DNA of 64,000 bases from Zeugodacus cucurbitae (GCF_028554725.1 NC_071669.1:58322501-58386500); one strand, 5' to 3'. Positions 1 to 14,200 are shown, numbered from the stretch's first letter. The notes: generated by a model from the letters alone, not told the origin. Numbers and translations are program-made.

Positions 1-2032
1 TGAGACCGACAAATATCTGAAGCAGAAATTATCCACTTTGACGCCATAAGTTCTTAAAAAATTCTCAATTACCAGATAATTCTTTGGGTTTTCTAATGTC
101 CGCCGTGATTTTACTCAACTATCCGGACCTGCTGAGTATGTATAGCCAAATATTCAGTGACTCCTTGTCTAAATATCAAGGATCTTCAGCATAAGCTTAG
201 ATCATGTTGTTGATAGCATATTAGCATGTATTTCTGACTTGAAATGAAATACCGAATTGTAGACTTTAAGTGGATATGATAAAATCTTAAAAATTTGAAC
301 TAATCCTTAACAAATACTTTTTGGTAAATTTTTTTCAACAATCAATTAACATCAGTTTATTTCATGTTAAAGTCATTTTTGTTGTTAATTTATGATCACT
401 AAACAACATTATGTAATAGTAAATTTCTATATTTACAACAGTTCTTTCAGTTGTCACTTAAATTTATGTTCGTTTCAAGATAAGTTTCCAATTTCAAGCA
501 ATAAAGTCGTACGATTCAATGACAGCTAATTTACTCAAATGTTTTTTTAAAAATATAGGGTGATCTGTGTAGTACTTTAGATTGGATTATATTAAGAGTT
601 GAGGGTTGAGGAACGCACTGCGACCTAAGGTCTATTGTGCCCACTCCTATTATCACAGACTAACTTTACTTACTATAAGCAGTACTTTACTTAACGTCGC
701 TTCGATCGCGAAAATCCATAGGAAACTTGATTGTAAAGATTGTGTTCGAAAAATTGTTTCTAAAGATAGAGTGACACTATCATTGAGAGAGCATGTGGAA
801 TCCACGAAATCATGTTTTATCAGAAAGATATATTTTGTTGCATATTTTAGACAAGTGTCCACTGTTGACTTTTAAAAATGCTGTAGACAATACACTCTTC
901 TTAGGCTGACAAACCATAGATAAATTTTTCGTGGATCGGAGATTGAATGATTGAAACGGGACTATCTTTTGTTTTCGTGCCATGAGACATATTGTCGTAA
1001 ATCAATTACCCTGGTCATTTTTTTATTCACATGAAATTCTCTATCCCGGTTATCATTCGTCTCGCTCATCTCAACTAGTCACTTCGAAGTTGAGATCTAT
1101 CGAGATTAAACTTGTAAAGTCAATGGAACTTTTTTAAGAATCTATACAAATATCTCCTAGAAACACCACCCTGTATATAGGGGTCAAGAGGTAGCTTTAT
1201 CAAGTATTACATCAATTAAGTGCAGCGACAGGTGAGTTAAACAAATAAATTAACAAACTATTTGATGTTTTTTATCAACACACAAGCATAAAAAACACAA
1301 ATATTTACTTAGTGAACAATTTATTTGTCAATCTTTGTTGTTGATTTCTTTCCGTGCTTGCCAAGCTTGTTAAGCCATCCAATTTGTATTGCTATTGTTG
1401 TTGTTATCGTACTATTAGACAACAATTGAATGCGATTACCGCATTATTTCGCTCAGCCAATACAAAATCATTGCCAAAATGCAAATTAATTCGATTTAGC
1501 AGGCGGTAGTCTATATATCTACCTATATCTATATACATTCCTTAGTATATATGAAGTCTGTAAATACTTTTAAATTGCACGCAATTAGAAAAAGAAATGC
1601 AAAAATTCTGCTCTCTTTTTAGATGTCTGCATTTTGATTGTGTCCGCGTTCGAAGGTCGCCTAATCGCTTTGTGTCGAATATTTATAGCTGCTTTGAGCA
1701 CAGAGCAGACAAAGGGAATTCCTATTTTAAAATCGAAATATACACAGTCAATAGTCAATTGAAACAGAAATAGCGTTTCGTCGTTAAATGTGGTTTTGGC
1801 ATGCGGAATGCTGTCGACGGGCAGTGGGTCAGCAAACACGGTCAATGGTTACAGGGTGTCTGGTGTTAATCATAATTTTCTTAATCGAAATTTTTTATAA
1901 ACTTTAAAAAAAAAAACTAAAACATTTCGACTTTTAGAAGCACAAAAAGTTGCGTACTTACCGTTATTTCATTATAACAAATTATTAAACTTAGGATACA
2001 TATGTATGTCACATACTCTCCCAGATATATTG
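1..2032. other. Unassigned AT-rich DNA
   Basis: No supported gene. Short frames at 606-875 and 1585-1845 show no domain. A weakly mirrored pair of GGGTG-type ends (near 556 and 1170) is too poor to call an element. Confidence 0.6.
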
Positions 2033-3153
2033 AGTTGGCAAATAACTCCCTTCCGCTTTTTGCTCTTTATTCAATACATTATAAAAAGTGTTACAGTGAT
2101 CGGATTTAGTTCAAAAATGCGCCGTTTCGTTCAATAATCTCTTTCCATCTAAATGGCAACTTCACAATACGCCCCTCGTAGAAGCCCACCTCCTTATTTG
2201 CGACGTACTCGGACAGCCCACTTTCCACAAACCTCTTTTGAGTTCAACTTTACACCACCAAGGTCCTTCGCCATGGACAGGTGGTAATCACTTGGCGCTA
2301 TGTCCGGGTTATATGGTGGATGCGATAAAACCTCCCATCCGCGTTTCCGTAGCTTCTGACGAGTCATCAACGAAGTGTGTGGTCTGGCGTTGTCCTGGTG
2401 GAACACTACACCCTTCCTGTTGGCCAATTCTAGACGCTTCTGGTCGATCGCCTGCTTCAAACGGTCCAGTTGTTCGCAGTAGATGGTAGAATTAAACGTC
2501 TGGTCATATGCGAGCAGCTCATAGTGATGATTCCCTTCCAATCCCACCAAACACACAGAAAAACTTTCCTGGCCGTCAATCCCGGCTTGGCCACTGCTAG
2601 GGACGATTCACCGGCCTTCGACCACGACCGTTTTCGCTTGATATTGTCGTATGTGATCCATTTTTCGTCGCCTGTCACCATCCGCTTCAAAAATGGGTCG
2701 AATTCGTTCCGTTTCAGCAGCATATCGCAAGCGTTGATTCGGTTCAGAAGGTTTTTTTGTGTGAAATCATGCGGAACCCAAACATCAAATTTTTTTGTGT
2801 ATCCAGCCTTCTGCAGGTGGTTTAAAATGGTTTGGCGACTAACTCCCATCTCCTGGACGATGTCACGAGATGTCACATGTCGGTCTAATTCGATGTTGTC
2901 CATGATTTGATCGGTATTCGTCGTCACAGGCCTTCCGCCGGCTTATCCATGGTGTCGTTTTTACCCGTTCTGGATCGTCGACCCGTTCCTCCGCAGTTCG
3001 AAGTGTGAGAGTACCATCCCCCAAAACACCATTAACTTTCACGGAACGTTTCTCTAGCGGGTTATGTCAAGACCTTTCCAAGATGTATAGCCCTTTATTC
3101 ATAGCCGCGAAATTCAAAAGACAAAAAGGCGGAAGGTACATATAAGATAAACC
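2033..3153 (-). mobile_element. DD34D mariner copy A, transposase broken
   Basis: The left end, GTTGGCAAATAACTCCC, and the right end, finishing AAACC before TA, are decayed versions of the family TIR (GGTTGGCAAATATCTCCC). The minus-strand transposase relic runs from about 2927 to 2194 in two frames that overlap at 2457-2556, so a frameshift separates the N-terminal half (paired-like HTH with SRQTILNHLQKAGYTKK, then WVPHD and VTGDEKW, the first catalytic D) from the C-terminal half (HQDNARPHTS and PDIAPSDYHL, the second and third D with 34 residues between). The extreme 5' coding part is missing because GTTTCTCTAGCGG joins straight to the 5' UTR. Non-autonomous. Confidence 0.9.
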
Positions 3154-4622
3154 TAATCGAGAACACGTAGACCTCGGTCTGGGACATACCTTAACAGATT
3201 AACAAAACAATTAGCTTGAAAAAAATTCAAAAATCATTGTCAAACGCATAAGACCCCACTGTGCAGCAACACAACAATCTCATTTGGAATGGCATCTCAA
3301 TGCTTGCGGGATATGTCAATACAAGAAATGCTAAAACATGTAAATATGCGTGTATAATATGGGTGAGTGCATGTTTCTCATCGCTTGGAATGTGGCACAG
3401 CACAGCAGATGCAATTAGTTGTTGCTGCTGTTGTTTCAAATTCCTTCGTACTTACGATGAATATAAGAAAATATTTTTCCACACAAACACTCATACATAC
3501 ATACATGACTATTCTAGTGGTAAATGTGGGTGACGGCAAACTATTAGCATTTGGCCCAAATACATTTCTACGCGCCGCATCAAAAGCGATTTGCCGCAGC
3601 AGCGGAAACAGTTTTATTCTCGAAAATTCACTTCAAAAGTGACAACTGTTGCTGTTGCTGCTGCTCCTTTACGCTCCCCATATCAATCCACAGCCGACAA
3701 AAACTGCCATAAACTAATGACAACAACAACAACAAAGGGAGGCAATGCAGTGTCGCCACTGGTTGACAGGCGCTCGGCTGACACCCATTACTCGCTTCAT
3801 TTTCATGCATTAGTGTTGTGCATTTTGGTGTTTATAATAATGACAACAACAAGAAGAATAAATAACATAACTTTTGCTGCGACATTTTACCGAGTCACAC
3901 ACTTCAGCGGCTTCGCCCCTCAGGCGCCACGGTTACTCTGTCTTCCTATGCACTTCTGTGTGTCTCTCTGTGTTTGATTGTGTGTTGTTGCTGTGGTCAC
4001 ATATGTTCACCACGCATCTGTTGGCAATGCAACAATTGTGGCTGTGCGGCTGCGTGGCAGCTGGCGCCAATTGCTTGATTTACTGCTGTGTGGCGGTTTT
4101 CTTAGTTGCAGGCTGCCCAAATTGCTCATACTTTGTTGATAGCCGTGACAGAAGTGCGTGCTTTGGTCGCAGTGTTGATTTTTCTATATTTGTACACGTT
4201 GAATGCAGATTGCATTCACACTGCATATACAAAAAAAAATGTCTCCGTTCTTTTTTGAAGTCTGCGTTAGTGATGACGTGTGGCACCACGGCGTATGAGC
4301 AATTGTTTTTATTTATTTAACTGACGAGCTGATGGCGAAGATTATTATATTATTATTTCGAAGATTTATTCAATTTAACATATTCGATATTTTTATCCAG
4401 ACTCCAATTAAACTAATTAATTGATTAATAAACGTGTTACAATCAGTCCAAGATTAAAAAAAAAATAATTTTAAAGTTCACATTAAGGTCCTAAAAATTA
4501 TTCAATTGGTAGATAGTGAAATCCACTACACTATAGTTGCGATTCTGACGGAGAGCTCTACACTGACACAATCCCTTTAATTACCTTCTAATGAGTGGCA
4601 TATAATATACATATATACATCA
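3154..4622. other. Unassigned DNA with CAA/CTG-type simple repeats
   Basis: GTTGCTGCTG and CAACAACAA runs at 3416-3430, 3648-3665 and 3721-3735. The 148-codon frame at 3874-4320 is Cys/Leu/Val-rich low-complexity translation and is not supported as a gene. Confidence 0.6.
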
Positions 4623-5000
4623 GATGAGACGACACTAGGAATTTTCGAGAGGAAAATTTTGCGCAAGATTTATGGTCCTCAGAACATTGGCAACGAGTAC
4701 CGCAGACGATGGAACGATGAGCTGTACGAGTTTTACGACGACATTGGCATAGTTCAGCGAATAAAAAGACAGCGGCTACGCTGGCTAGGTCATGTTGTCC
4801 GAATCGACGAAAACACTCCAGCCCTGAAAGTGTTCGATGCAGTACCCGCCGGAGGAAGACGAGGAAGAGGAAGGCCTCCACTCCGTTGGAGGGACCAGGT
4901 GGAGAGCGACCTGGTTACACTTGGGATCTCCAACTGGCGCCGAACTGCGAAGGAGAGAGAGAGGTGGCGCACTATCGTCGATTCGGCTATAACCGGCTAA
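4623..5000 (+). mobile_element. Non-LTR retrotransposon ORF2 C-terminal fragment (RTE-like)
   Basis: An open frame from 4623 to the stop at 4998-5000 reads DETTLGIFERKILRKIYGPQ at its start, then QRLRWLGHVVRIDENTPALK, FDAVPAGGRRGRGRPP and TLGISNWRRTAKERERWRTI. This is the usual tail downstream of the reverse transcriptase in RTE-type insect elements. No RT or endonuclease domain remains; the 5' end is truncated, as is typical for LINE insertions. It ends about 55 bp before Rep-A copy 1. Confidence 0.82.
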
Positions 5001-5055
5001 ACGGTTGCAACGCCAATCACATACATCACATGGAGATTTATGATTTTCTTTAACT

Positions 5056-6402
5056 AACAAGTAAGGAAAGACTAAGTTCGAGTGCAACAAAGTGATATAT
5101 TTTTATTAAGATAACACACAATTTGACCCATATATTCAGCATAAACCAATAGAATAACGAAAATTATCATATATATTGGTCTACAACTTTGCTTCCCGCC
5201 GTTTTCCAATAGATGTCTCTATGGTCAAGCACTGGTCGATTATATCGATTTTATTTATATCTTGGACATTTGTGTCAACATTAACCCAATAAAATATTTG
5301 TAGAGATCTGTTTGCATCCCAAACTTATTCTCAACTGAAAATGTCACTTTTTGAGCCGAATTCTCGACATTTGCGGGAAAGTTTGCTTTTCTTTTTTAAT
5401 TCCAAGAAAAGTGCGGCTGAGGCTCATCGAATGCTTTCGGATCCGTACGGTGAGGCTGTCCTAAGTGAAAAAAGCCTTAAATATACAAAAAAAACGGCGG
5501 AAGCAAGACCTAATAGTGCATTTGAAGAAACAGATTTCCTCTGAATTATTTACATTAAAATATCTGACAGATTTACCGATATTTTCGGTGAAAAATTACC
5601 ATAAGGCACTGAGTTCTTCATATTCGATATCCGGGGCCTTGAAAAGTTATAATCCGATCTCGACAATTTTTCCACAAGTGATGTCACAGCTCAAATACAG
5701 TATATGTGTAAAGTTTTATTTCGCTATCTTCATTTGTTCCTTATGTACATATATATTATAAAGTGAAGGAATCAGATGGAATTCCAAATTGAGTTATATG
5801 GGAAGTAGTCGTGGTTGTGAACCGATTTCATCCATTCGTTATACGTGTCATCAGGGTGTCAAGGGACTATTATATACCGAATTTAATTGAAATCGGTCGA
5901 GTAGTTTTCGAGATATGGTTTTTGACCCATAAATATAAATTAAAATAGGCGACGCTTATTTTCCATTTTTTACAAAAATCTGAGTGCAGCTCTTCTCTAC
6001 CATTTTTTCTATAAAATTTAATGTTTCTGACGTTTTCCGTTAGTGAGTTAACGCATTTTTAGCAATTTTCCATATAACCTTTGTTTGGGAGGTGGGCGTG
6101 TTTAATTCCCCAAAAAATTACATCCAATTATGCCGCTGCCAAATGCGATCCTTTGTACCAAATTTTACTTTTATAATTTCATTTATGGCTTAGTTATGAC
6201 ACTTTATGTTTTTTCGGTTTTCGCCATTATGTGGGCGGTCAGTGTCCGATTTCGCCCGTTTTCAACAGCAACCCTCTCACGGTCCCAAGGAACATATGTA
6301 CCAAGTTTCGTTAAAATTTCTTAATTTTTACTCAAGTTATCCGTTGGATTTCAACTCGTCTCGTCATCCTGATCATTTCGGTCAATTTATATCAAGGATA
6401 TA
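5056..6402 (+). repeat. Rep-A copy 1 (unclassified dispersed repeat)
   Basis: Begins AACAAGTAAGGAAAGACTAA. Internal phrases shared with other copies include AACACACAATTTGACCCATA, GAAATCGGTCGAGTAGTTTT, GAGTGCAGCTCTTCT, TGGGAGGTGGGCGTG and CCAAGTTTCGTTAA, ending near TCATCCTGATCATTTCGG. No intact protein. A mauritiana-like mariner derivative is inserted at 5178. Class unknown to me. Confidence 0.75.
5178..5510 (+). mobile_element. Mauritiana-like mariner, 333 bp deletion derivative
   Basis: TIRs: left GGTCTACAACTTTGCTTCCC; right complement GGTCTTGCTTCCGCCG, with TA immediately outside the right end. It encodes the first ~40 residues of a mariner transposase from 5341 (MSLFEPNSRHLRESLLFFFN, then KKSAAEAHRML), after which it jumps to terminal sequence. 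It is inserted inside Rep-A copy 1. A second derivative of the same element lies at 54000. Confidence 0.8.
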
Positions 6403-9197
6403 AAAACCTTTGAAAATTATTTTTGTGTCAGACAACATTCCTCAATCGTCGAAATACTTTTCAAATTTGATTTTAGCTCTTTCAGCGATTTCATCTATTC
6501 TTGCAAAACGAGGCTCTAGTTAAGGTTTTCTATATTTTTGGAAAAAGGATAAAGGTATCGGAAACATGTCTCGCTAATATGGAGGCTGGGGCATCTTTAC
6601 AACATTATTTTGGCCAAGAAGAAGTAACTAAATTTGATCGGGATGAAATTATATCTCTTAGATTGCATATATGTAGGAGTTCGAACTCTCAATCTGAAGT
6701 GGCACAATGTGAACAAATTATTTTTAATAAATTGCAGGGCACTCTGAACTTCCAAACCATTGCATTGTAAGCCCAAGTTTTATTAAATTTGTTTCCTAGT
6801 GCATGAAGCTTTGGAATCTCTTTCTGCGGGATGTCAACTAATCGGTGTTCAGAGCATACGTCTTTAGGTCAACACTAACAGCAAATTAAGAACAAATTTA
6901 TGAGTTTATCGTTGTTACCGCTTCATAGAAAGCCCTAACTCAATAAAAGACATTTATTTTTTACCAAAGAATTATGGATTTTATGAGAAATCTATTGGCC
7001 TCTTTACGAGTTCACACTATTCAAATATGTTCAAAGGTTTCAGGTCAGAAGATATCTTCATTATGGTAGCTGATGTTTATAGCAGAAGAAGAATATTTTG
7101 GGTAAAGTGAGCGTATAAATACATATTATTTTAGTATTTAGTATGATATTGCCCTTGAATTCCGAAGGGACTATCTCTCAAAAAAAATAATGAGAAATGT
7201 GAATAATCTGCAATAAAAACGGACAACTTAAGACCCAAATGTGCAGATTGCACGGTATCATAAATTACTAAACTTATAAACCACCTACGCACCATGATAA
7301 ATTAAATCACACCAGAACTAATCGTGTAAAATTTACATTTAAAATACATTCTTGCGTATATTTTTGTAAGCGAACAGCCAAAAATATAAACACCCAACAA
7401 CTATAATTGCCACAAAGTCCCTCAAGAGTGGGCCCACGCAATCGCCAGAAGACATACAAACAAAAATCTAAATTAGACCCTTAAATACATTATTACAACG
7501 CCATACACATTGTAGCTGGCTAATGTAAACACCCTTCAACACCTTACAACGCCCGGCCACCGCCTCCGCCTGTGGTAGCTGCCCGACGGCCCAATGTTCC
7601 AACTCATTTTCCGCTGCTGATGATGTGTACACCTCGCTGTTTCGCTCATTTTGCGTTGGAATTCCAAAAATTTGCCAATTAATTTCGATAAAATTCTGGC
7701 TTGTTGTTGTTGTTGTTGTTGGAAGCTGGCGTTGTGCCAAATTCAGCCGCGGCGAGTGAATTGTTTTGTGCTTACAATTTGTATTTAAAAATGTGTGTAG
7801 GATACATCGTAACAACAAACACACTAAATTATATTTCATATATGTGTGTGTATGTGTGGTTGTTGTTGTTGTTGTGTATTTTTATTAGCTGCGCTTAAAT
7901 TTTTTTTTCACAAAACATTTTGTAAATATGAACTCTTTTGCACGGCATTTTTCACGCCAACCGAGTGTATTGGCCTTTGTGTTTTGTTGTTTCAATATTT
8001 TGTTTGTTTTTGTTGTGATTTTGTATTTACTATTTTTAGTGTTTTTGTTGGTCAAATTTTACTATTACTTTTTTTTTTGCTTTTTCACATGTTGTGACTT
8101 TTGATTTGTTAGTTTTTCGATAATATTGATTTGCAGCTATGAAATATTGCAGAGAATCGCTGTAAGAATTGTTTATAGAGTGACAATACTGACAGATTAT
8201 TGACTAACGATCCAATTTACTTCAAGTATTGTTCTTTTTTTAGAGACTATTAATGTGTATCTGTCTTTGAGAGTCCACTAGAACCTTTTGATGTAACGAG
8301 TAAGTGGGAAAAATAGTGTTTTGAAGACACAAGACAAAGGCTTTCTTCAATGGTATTTGTCACCGTTCAAACTCAAATTATTTCACCAAACATATCTAAG
8401 CTGTAGAAACATATGCTCCATAATTCTTTGTTCTTTGAAGAGGATTTTCAGATTATAATTTTAGGGGATTCTTTGTAGTTCGCTTACGAGAAAACGACCT
8501 GGCTACCTTCAGAAGGTCTGGCAACCACTTTATGTTCTATAATGCCACATAGAATTTCTAATGACATTGTCTGTACAAATAGTCTTCATCTTGTTTATAA
8601 TTTCTCTGAATATATACAAAATGTTAGCAAAATCCTTTATCAATTATTTGCTTCATTCTTTGCGTACTCTTCTATGTCTTTTTTAAGTCCAGCTTGCTAT
8701 ATTCTATTACTAAATTTTGTCTTAATTGAACAGAAAGCGTTTGGATTGGAGATCCGTCGGCCTCACATCAGTCCGGTTAGCGAACTGCTGTTGACCTAAC
8801 AGCCAGTATGTGGGCTACCTCTGGTAGTAATATTTATAAGATTGATCTCTCACCAGTACAAGATCTGCGTTCAGTCATCTTCCATTCTGAACCAAAATTT
8901 TTTCTGTGTTCCAATTCCCGAGTTTGTATTCCCTAACTTTCTTCCTTACTCTTCCTGCATTCGTAAGAGTGAGGTAAAAGCAATATGGGCCCCATACTTT
9001 TTGATGAGGCGGCAGGAATGGAAATATTTCGATTTAACAGATTTTCGAAGGAATCAAGATGCTTTTCCGGAATATGCGTGCTATTTGTTTCGTAACAAGA
9101 GCACTTGTCTGTAATTGTACCAATGAATTTTCCGATCGGGAATTCGCCATAACACCTAACTTTATATAGACTTTAATTGACATAATATGTAATATTA
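6403..9197. other. Unassigned AT-rich DNA
   Basis: TTG microsatellites at 7703-7720 and 7858-7875, otherwise unique-looking sequence. Frames at 6501, 8542 and 8842 have no recognised motif. Confidence 0.6.
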
Positions 9198-10384
9198 CAT
9201 TAGCAAATATCTGCTCCGCTTTTTTTGCTCTTTGTTCAATGCTTTATATAAAATTTTACAGTGTTCGGATTTAGTTCAAATATGCGCCGTTTCGTTCGAT
9301 AATCTGTTTCCATCTAGACGGTAACTTCATAATACCCCTCTGGTAGTAGCCCCCCGCCTTATTTGCGAAGAACTGGGACAGGCACCTTTCCCAACCCTCA
9401 TTTGAGCTCAACTTTACACCACCAAGGGCGTTCGCCATGGACAGGAACAGTTGGTAATCACTTGGCGCTATGCCCGGGCTATATGGTGGATGCGATTAAA
9501 TAATTCCATCCGAGCTCCCATAACTTCTGACGAGTCATCAACGAAGTGTGTGGTCTGGCGTTGTCCTGGTGGAACACTACACCCTTCCTGTTGACCAATT
9601 CTGGACGCTTCTGGTCGATCACCTGCCTCAAGCAGTCCAGTTCTTCGCAGTAGATGGTAAAATTAAACGTCTGGCCATATGGGAGCACCTCATAGTGGAT
9701 AATTCCCTTCCAATCCCACCAAACACACTGCATAACCTTCCTGGCCGTTAATCACGTCTTGACCACTCTTTGAGACGATTCACCGGCCTTCGACCACGAC
9801 CGTTTTCGCTTGATAGCAGCATATCGCAGGGGTTTTTTTGCGTCAAATCATGCGGCACCCAAACTTCAGGCTTTTTTGTGTATCCAGCACTCTGCTGATG
9901 GTTTAAAATGGTTTGGTGACTAACTCCCATCTCCTAGGCGATGTCACGAGATGCCACATGCCGATCTAACTCGAAGTCTTCCATGATTTGATCGGTATTC
10001 GTCGTCACAGATCTTCCGTCGGCTGGCTTATCCATGGTGTCGTTTTCATCCGCTCTGAATTGTCGAAACCATTCCTCCGCAGTTCAAAGTGATAGAATAC
10101 CATCGCCCAAAACACCATGAATGTCACGGAGCGTTTCTCCGGATTTGCATTAAACGAAGGAAAACTTTAAAATAGCACGAAATTCGGCGTTAGTGAACTC
10201 CATGATTACACGCCTATAAGTGTTGAAAGCAATATCCAAACTAATCATACATAGCGTCGTTTTGTAGGTTATGCCAAGACCATTCAAAGATGTATAGTCT
10301 TGCCAGATACGAGCTCTGTAGCGCTTTATACATAGCCGCGAAATTCAAAAGACAAAAAGGAAGGAATGGAGATATTTGCCAACC
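9198..10384 (-). mobile_element. DD34D mariner copy B, transposase broken
   Basis: Same family as the copy at 2033. The left end is CATTAGCAAATATCTGC after TA; the right end is GATATTTGCCAACC followed by TA. This is the copy with the best preserved right TIR. The transposase relic on the minus strand includes HQDNARPHTSLMTRQKL (within 9479-9733) and an N-terminal HTH piece (SHQTILNHQQSAGYTKK, 9748-9930). The section encoding the first catalytic Asp (the VTGDEKW region) is deleted, leaving ENGRGRRPVNRLKEW in its place, and stops follow the WEL.W.YL segment. Confidence 0.88.
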
Positions 10385-11253
10385 TAATGTATATGTAGAT
10401 CACGTAGATAAGAAAAGAAATCCAGATTTGTGGTAAAGCATCGTCAAGCCTGTTTAGATCAGTGCATTGTAAGTTAGAATTGTCCATTGTATAGATACTA
10501 GCAGAACCTCTTTTGTAATATGCTGAATTTTTCCAAGTTCTTTCTACAATACAATTTTGTCCTCAGAATCAAATTCATCACAGATGGGAGGATATCATAA
10601 ACTGATAAAAATTGTAGTGCGAAATAGAGAGTTTTTCGGCTTCAGGTTCAACTTCTTGGTCAGGCCTTTCGGCCACCACATTGCTCACAGTGTCCGAGGG
10701 TACAACTTCATTTTGTTACCGAACTGTTAACTGCTTCTTTATCGATAAAGTCTCTTTGGCTCTTAGACACTTCTAAAACGCAGATTCTTCTTATTTTTTA
10801 CTTCAAATTTTACTACTTACCGTTACTAATTACTTCACAAATTGTAGTTGTACCTCACCTCTCAATTTCCAGCAGGGTAGCAGCTTTGTGCTATTGCAAA
10901 TATCGTTGCCTACTTTTAGGCCGTCAAATAAGTCAAGACCAAAGTAAGTTTTTTTAAGAATACTAGGTATTTTATATATTTAATTTTTAAAGTCGCTCAA
11001 ATAAGAATTGTTCATTCCATAATTACACTTAAACTACGCATATAACTACAAACAACTGTCTACGTTTAACTAAATATCAATTCATCACGACAACTTCATA
11101 GGGTTACAATATTCGCCTACAATATTCGCCTCTACGCTGCTTCTTACATGCTGTATCACAACTTTTCCGTATGTATACATAGATATGTACATACATATGT
11201 ATTTATATATTTATATATACATGTATTTATGTATGTTTGTTTATAAATATCGA
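10385..11253. other. Downstream flank of the transporter gene
   Basis: AT-rich, with no supported feature; the part nearest 11253 should contain the transporter's 3' UTR (minus strand), but no AATAAA was settled on. Confidence 0.5.
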
Positions 11254-14200
11254 TTATTGCTCCTTCAATTCAGCTGCGGCATTCACATAACCTTCCTTGC
11301 CATTACTGTTAGCCAATGCGATACGTTGACGCTGCTCAGCCTCTCCCGCCTTTTGTTCGGGTGTCTTCGCCCATTCTTGCAGTTCACCCGAAGCCCAGAA
11401 CCAATAGATGAGACAACCGATGAGATAGACACCAGCCGAAATGAAGAACACTGCCTTCCATTCTTCAGCTGTTTGATTCGTGACTAAATAGCCGGTCAGC
11501 ATGGGGCTGACAATGCCGGGAATGGTGGCGAATGTATTACCGATGCCCATCAAAACGCTGGCATGTTGCGGTGCAATATCGAGATGGTTGACACTGAAAT
11601 GGATTAGAAATGTAATGAATTTGAGAAAAGATAACGAAAAACGGTTAAAGTACTCACGCGAAACCAGACCACGCGAAGGCACCCAAACCGACAGCAATAG
11701 TGATGCACACAACCGACCAGATTGGATCCAATAAGTAGGCGGTGAGAATCATGAAGACGGTCTGTGCGAGGAAGGCAGCGCAGTTGAAGTAGCGACGCAC
11801 TTGCGTGGTCGTCAGAATTTTTTTGATTTGCAGCCAATCAGCTAAGTAGCCGGAGACACCGAGCAATATGCCCATAGCTAGGTACGGCACAGCAGAAACA
11901 AAGCCAGTCTTATCCAGATTGAAGTTGAGGGTATCTAAAAAGCAGAAAAATATCGAAATCACAAAACTATTTTCTGAAATAATATGTGTACAAACCTTTT
12001 AAAAATGTGGGCAATTGCGTGAGCAGCGTGTAGAAACCCCAATTCTCGGAGAAATGTGAAGCGATGATAGCATAAAATGGTTTCGAGGTAAATATCGCCT
12101 TCCAGGGATGTTTAATTTCCTTATTGCCGTTATAACCGATTTTCTTTTGAATATATTCACGTTCATCGTCCGAGCAGAAACGATCACGATCCGGACCTGA
12201 ACGCACTACCAATATCCAAACGAGGAACCATATTAAACCGATTGTGCCGAATACATAGAAGACGCTCTCCCAGCCATAAGCCGACGCTAAGAGACCCGAA
12301 GAAGGCATAGCTATAACGGTACCAGCGTAGTTACCAGCAAATGCAATGGAGGCCATACGCGAACGCTCCAAAGGTGGTGACCAACGCGACCATACAGCGT
12401 GTATGCAGGGGAAGGTGACACCCTGGAAGGAGTTGGAGAAAGATTTGTAATTAGACAAATAAGTCTCAAAATGGCTTGAAGACCATGTAGTAAAAGCCTC
12501 GATTCTTCTATTTTATAAACTCAATTGATATTCACCTCAAAAACACCTTCAATGATGCGCACAAAAAGGAACATTTCCAAGCTATGCTTAGCGGCCAAGG
12601 GTGTGAGTAGCGTCAACAGAGCGGTGGTACCGATACCCAAGCCAAATACCTAAACGACACGCAAACAAAAAGTAATATGTGATTATTTACAACAAAAACT
12701 CCAAGCGCATGCGCAGCTACTCACAATGTTGCCACCAATTTTGGCGCCAATAAAACCACCAATGAACTGTGTTGTTATGTAACCATAGAAGAATGAACTC
12801 AATATCAGACCTTTCTGCTTTGAATCCCAAGGAAAATCTTGTTCATATGAGACATTGCCAGCGTCGTCGATTACTGTGCGATTCTCAGTCATTGCCACGA
12901 TCGCGACGCTAAGGTTAACGCGCAGCGAGTAAACATTGAAGAATCCAAGGAATGCCAAGAAGACGACCACATAGCGACGCTTCTTCCAAAATTTCCAAGA
13001 GAGTGGTTCGGCTTCAACGATTTCGGTGCTGTGGGAAGTGTGAAGAGAGTGTCGCAATTAATTAATCTGAATATTGTGAATGATAGAATTTTTAAAATAA
13101 ATTTCATTTATATGTAAATTTTCGCAATAGATTCCATTTCAAAATGTAGTAGTAGTTATCAATAAATATTAAAAAAAAATAATCGGTGGGAGAATCTTAA
13201 GATTCGTGAATGATGGCATTATCTTTTACTTAATTTATTCATTATGTTCCTTAAAATATTACAAGGGTTCTTCTGGGAAAAACTTACAGTATGAAATGGG
13301 CCTCTACTTTCTCTTACTTGAGTCACAATTCTAATAAATTTGTGCAATTAGTAATTTAATTGTCATAATAACAGTAAGCCCTTTAAAATGTTTTTGCAGT
13401 AATTAAGTTGAATATTTATAAATACTCAATTAGGCGCACTCAATTAGTACATCAATTAATTGATAATAAATTTGTTAAAGATTTTTTCTCTCAAATAAAA
13501 ACCAATATCCTAATCCAGATTAAAAGAATGAAACTGTAAATAAGGTCAAGTTTGTATTCGTATAGACTCAATTATATTATTATTCAATTAGGCGCACTCA
13601 ATTAGTACTTTACAATTAATTGATAGTAAATTTGTTAAAAATAATTATTGTAATAAAAAACAATAAATTTATCCAGTTTGAGTTAATTAAGCTGTAAATT
13701 ATGCCCAGTTTGTTATTCATATTGGCTTAATTATGCTTACTCAATTAGCATTTACATTTATTAATTTTCCGTTTTATCAAACTCTTTTGTTGTTGTTTCT
13801 TTTTCTATGCTAAAAAATGGTATATTTTCTGAAGCAATTAAGTTTTTGATTATTCAATTAGTTAAATTGAGCTAATTTAATTGGAATTCAAATTTAATCA
13901 CTCTCATTTGAGTAATGTATTTTTATTGGACTATTTTCTACATTAAAAATGAACTTTTCACAGTAGCTATAGGAAGTCAGAATGTTTGGATGACATCATG
14001 TTCACTCAATTAGAGGCGTTGAATTAATATTATACACATGCTCTATTTTTTATAGCATTTCTATGACGAATGTCTTATGTTGTGGTAAAAGCGTTTATCT
14101 CTTCTTACATCTAATCGTAATTGGCGTACAAACTGTTTCTCATTTTGTAGTCGATCGTTGCCAATTAGTTGAATCAACTAAGACATATATGTTCCAACGC

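Noticed and set aside
554..1175. Possible DNA transposon with GGGTG-type ends
   Set aside because: Only about 10 of 14 terminal bases mirror and no clear target duplication was found.
2470..2910. 146-codon plus-strand frame over mariner copy A
   Set aside because: Shadow frame opposite the true minus-strand transposase; the same antisense frame appears over mariner copies B, C and D.
3874..4320. 148-codon plus-strand frame
   Set aside because: Low-complexity Cys/Leu/Val translation, no domain, no splice or codon-use support.
11185..11487. Plus-strand 100-codon frame at the transporter 3' end
   Set aside because: Antisense shadow of transporter exon 6 plus flank.
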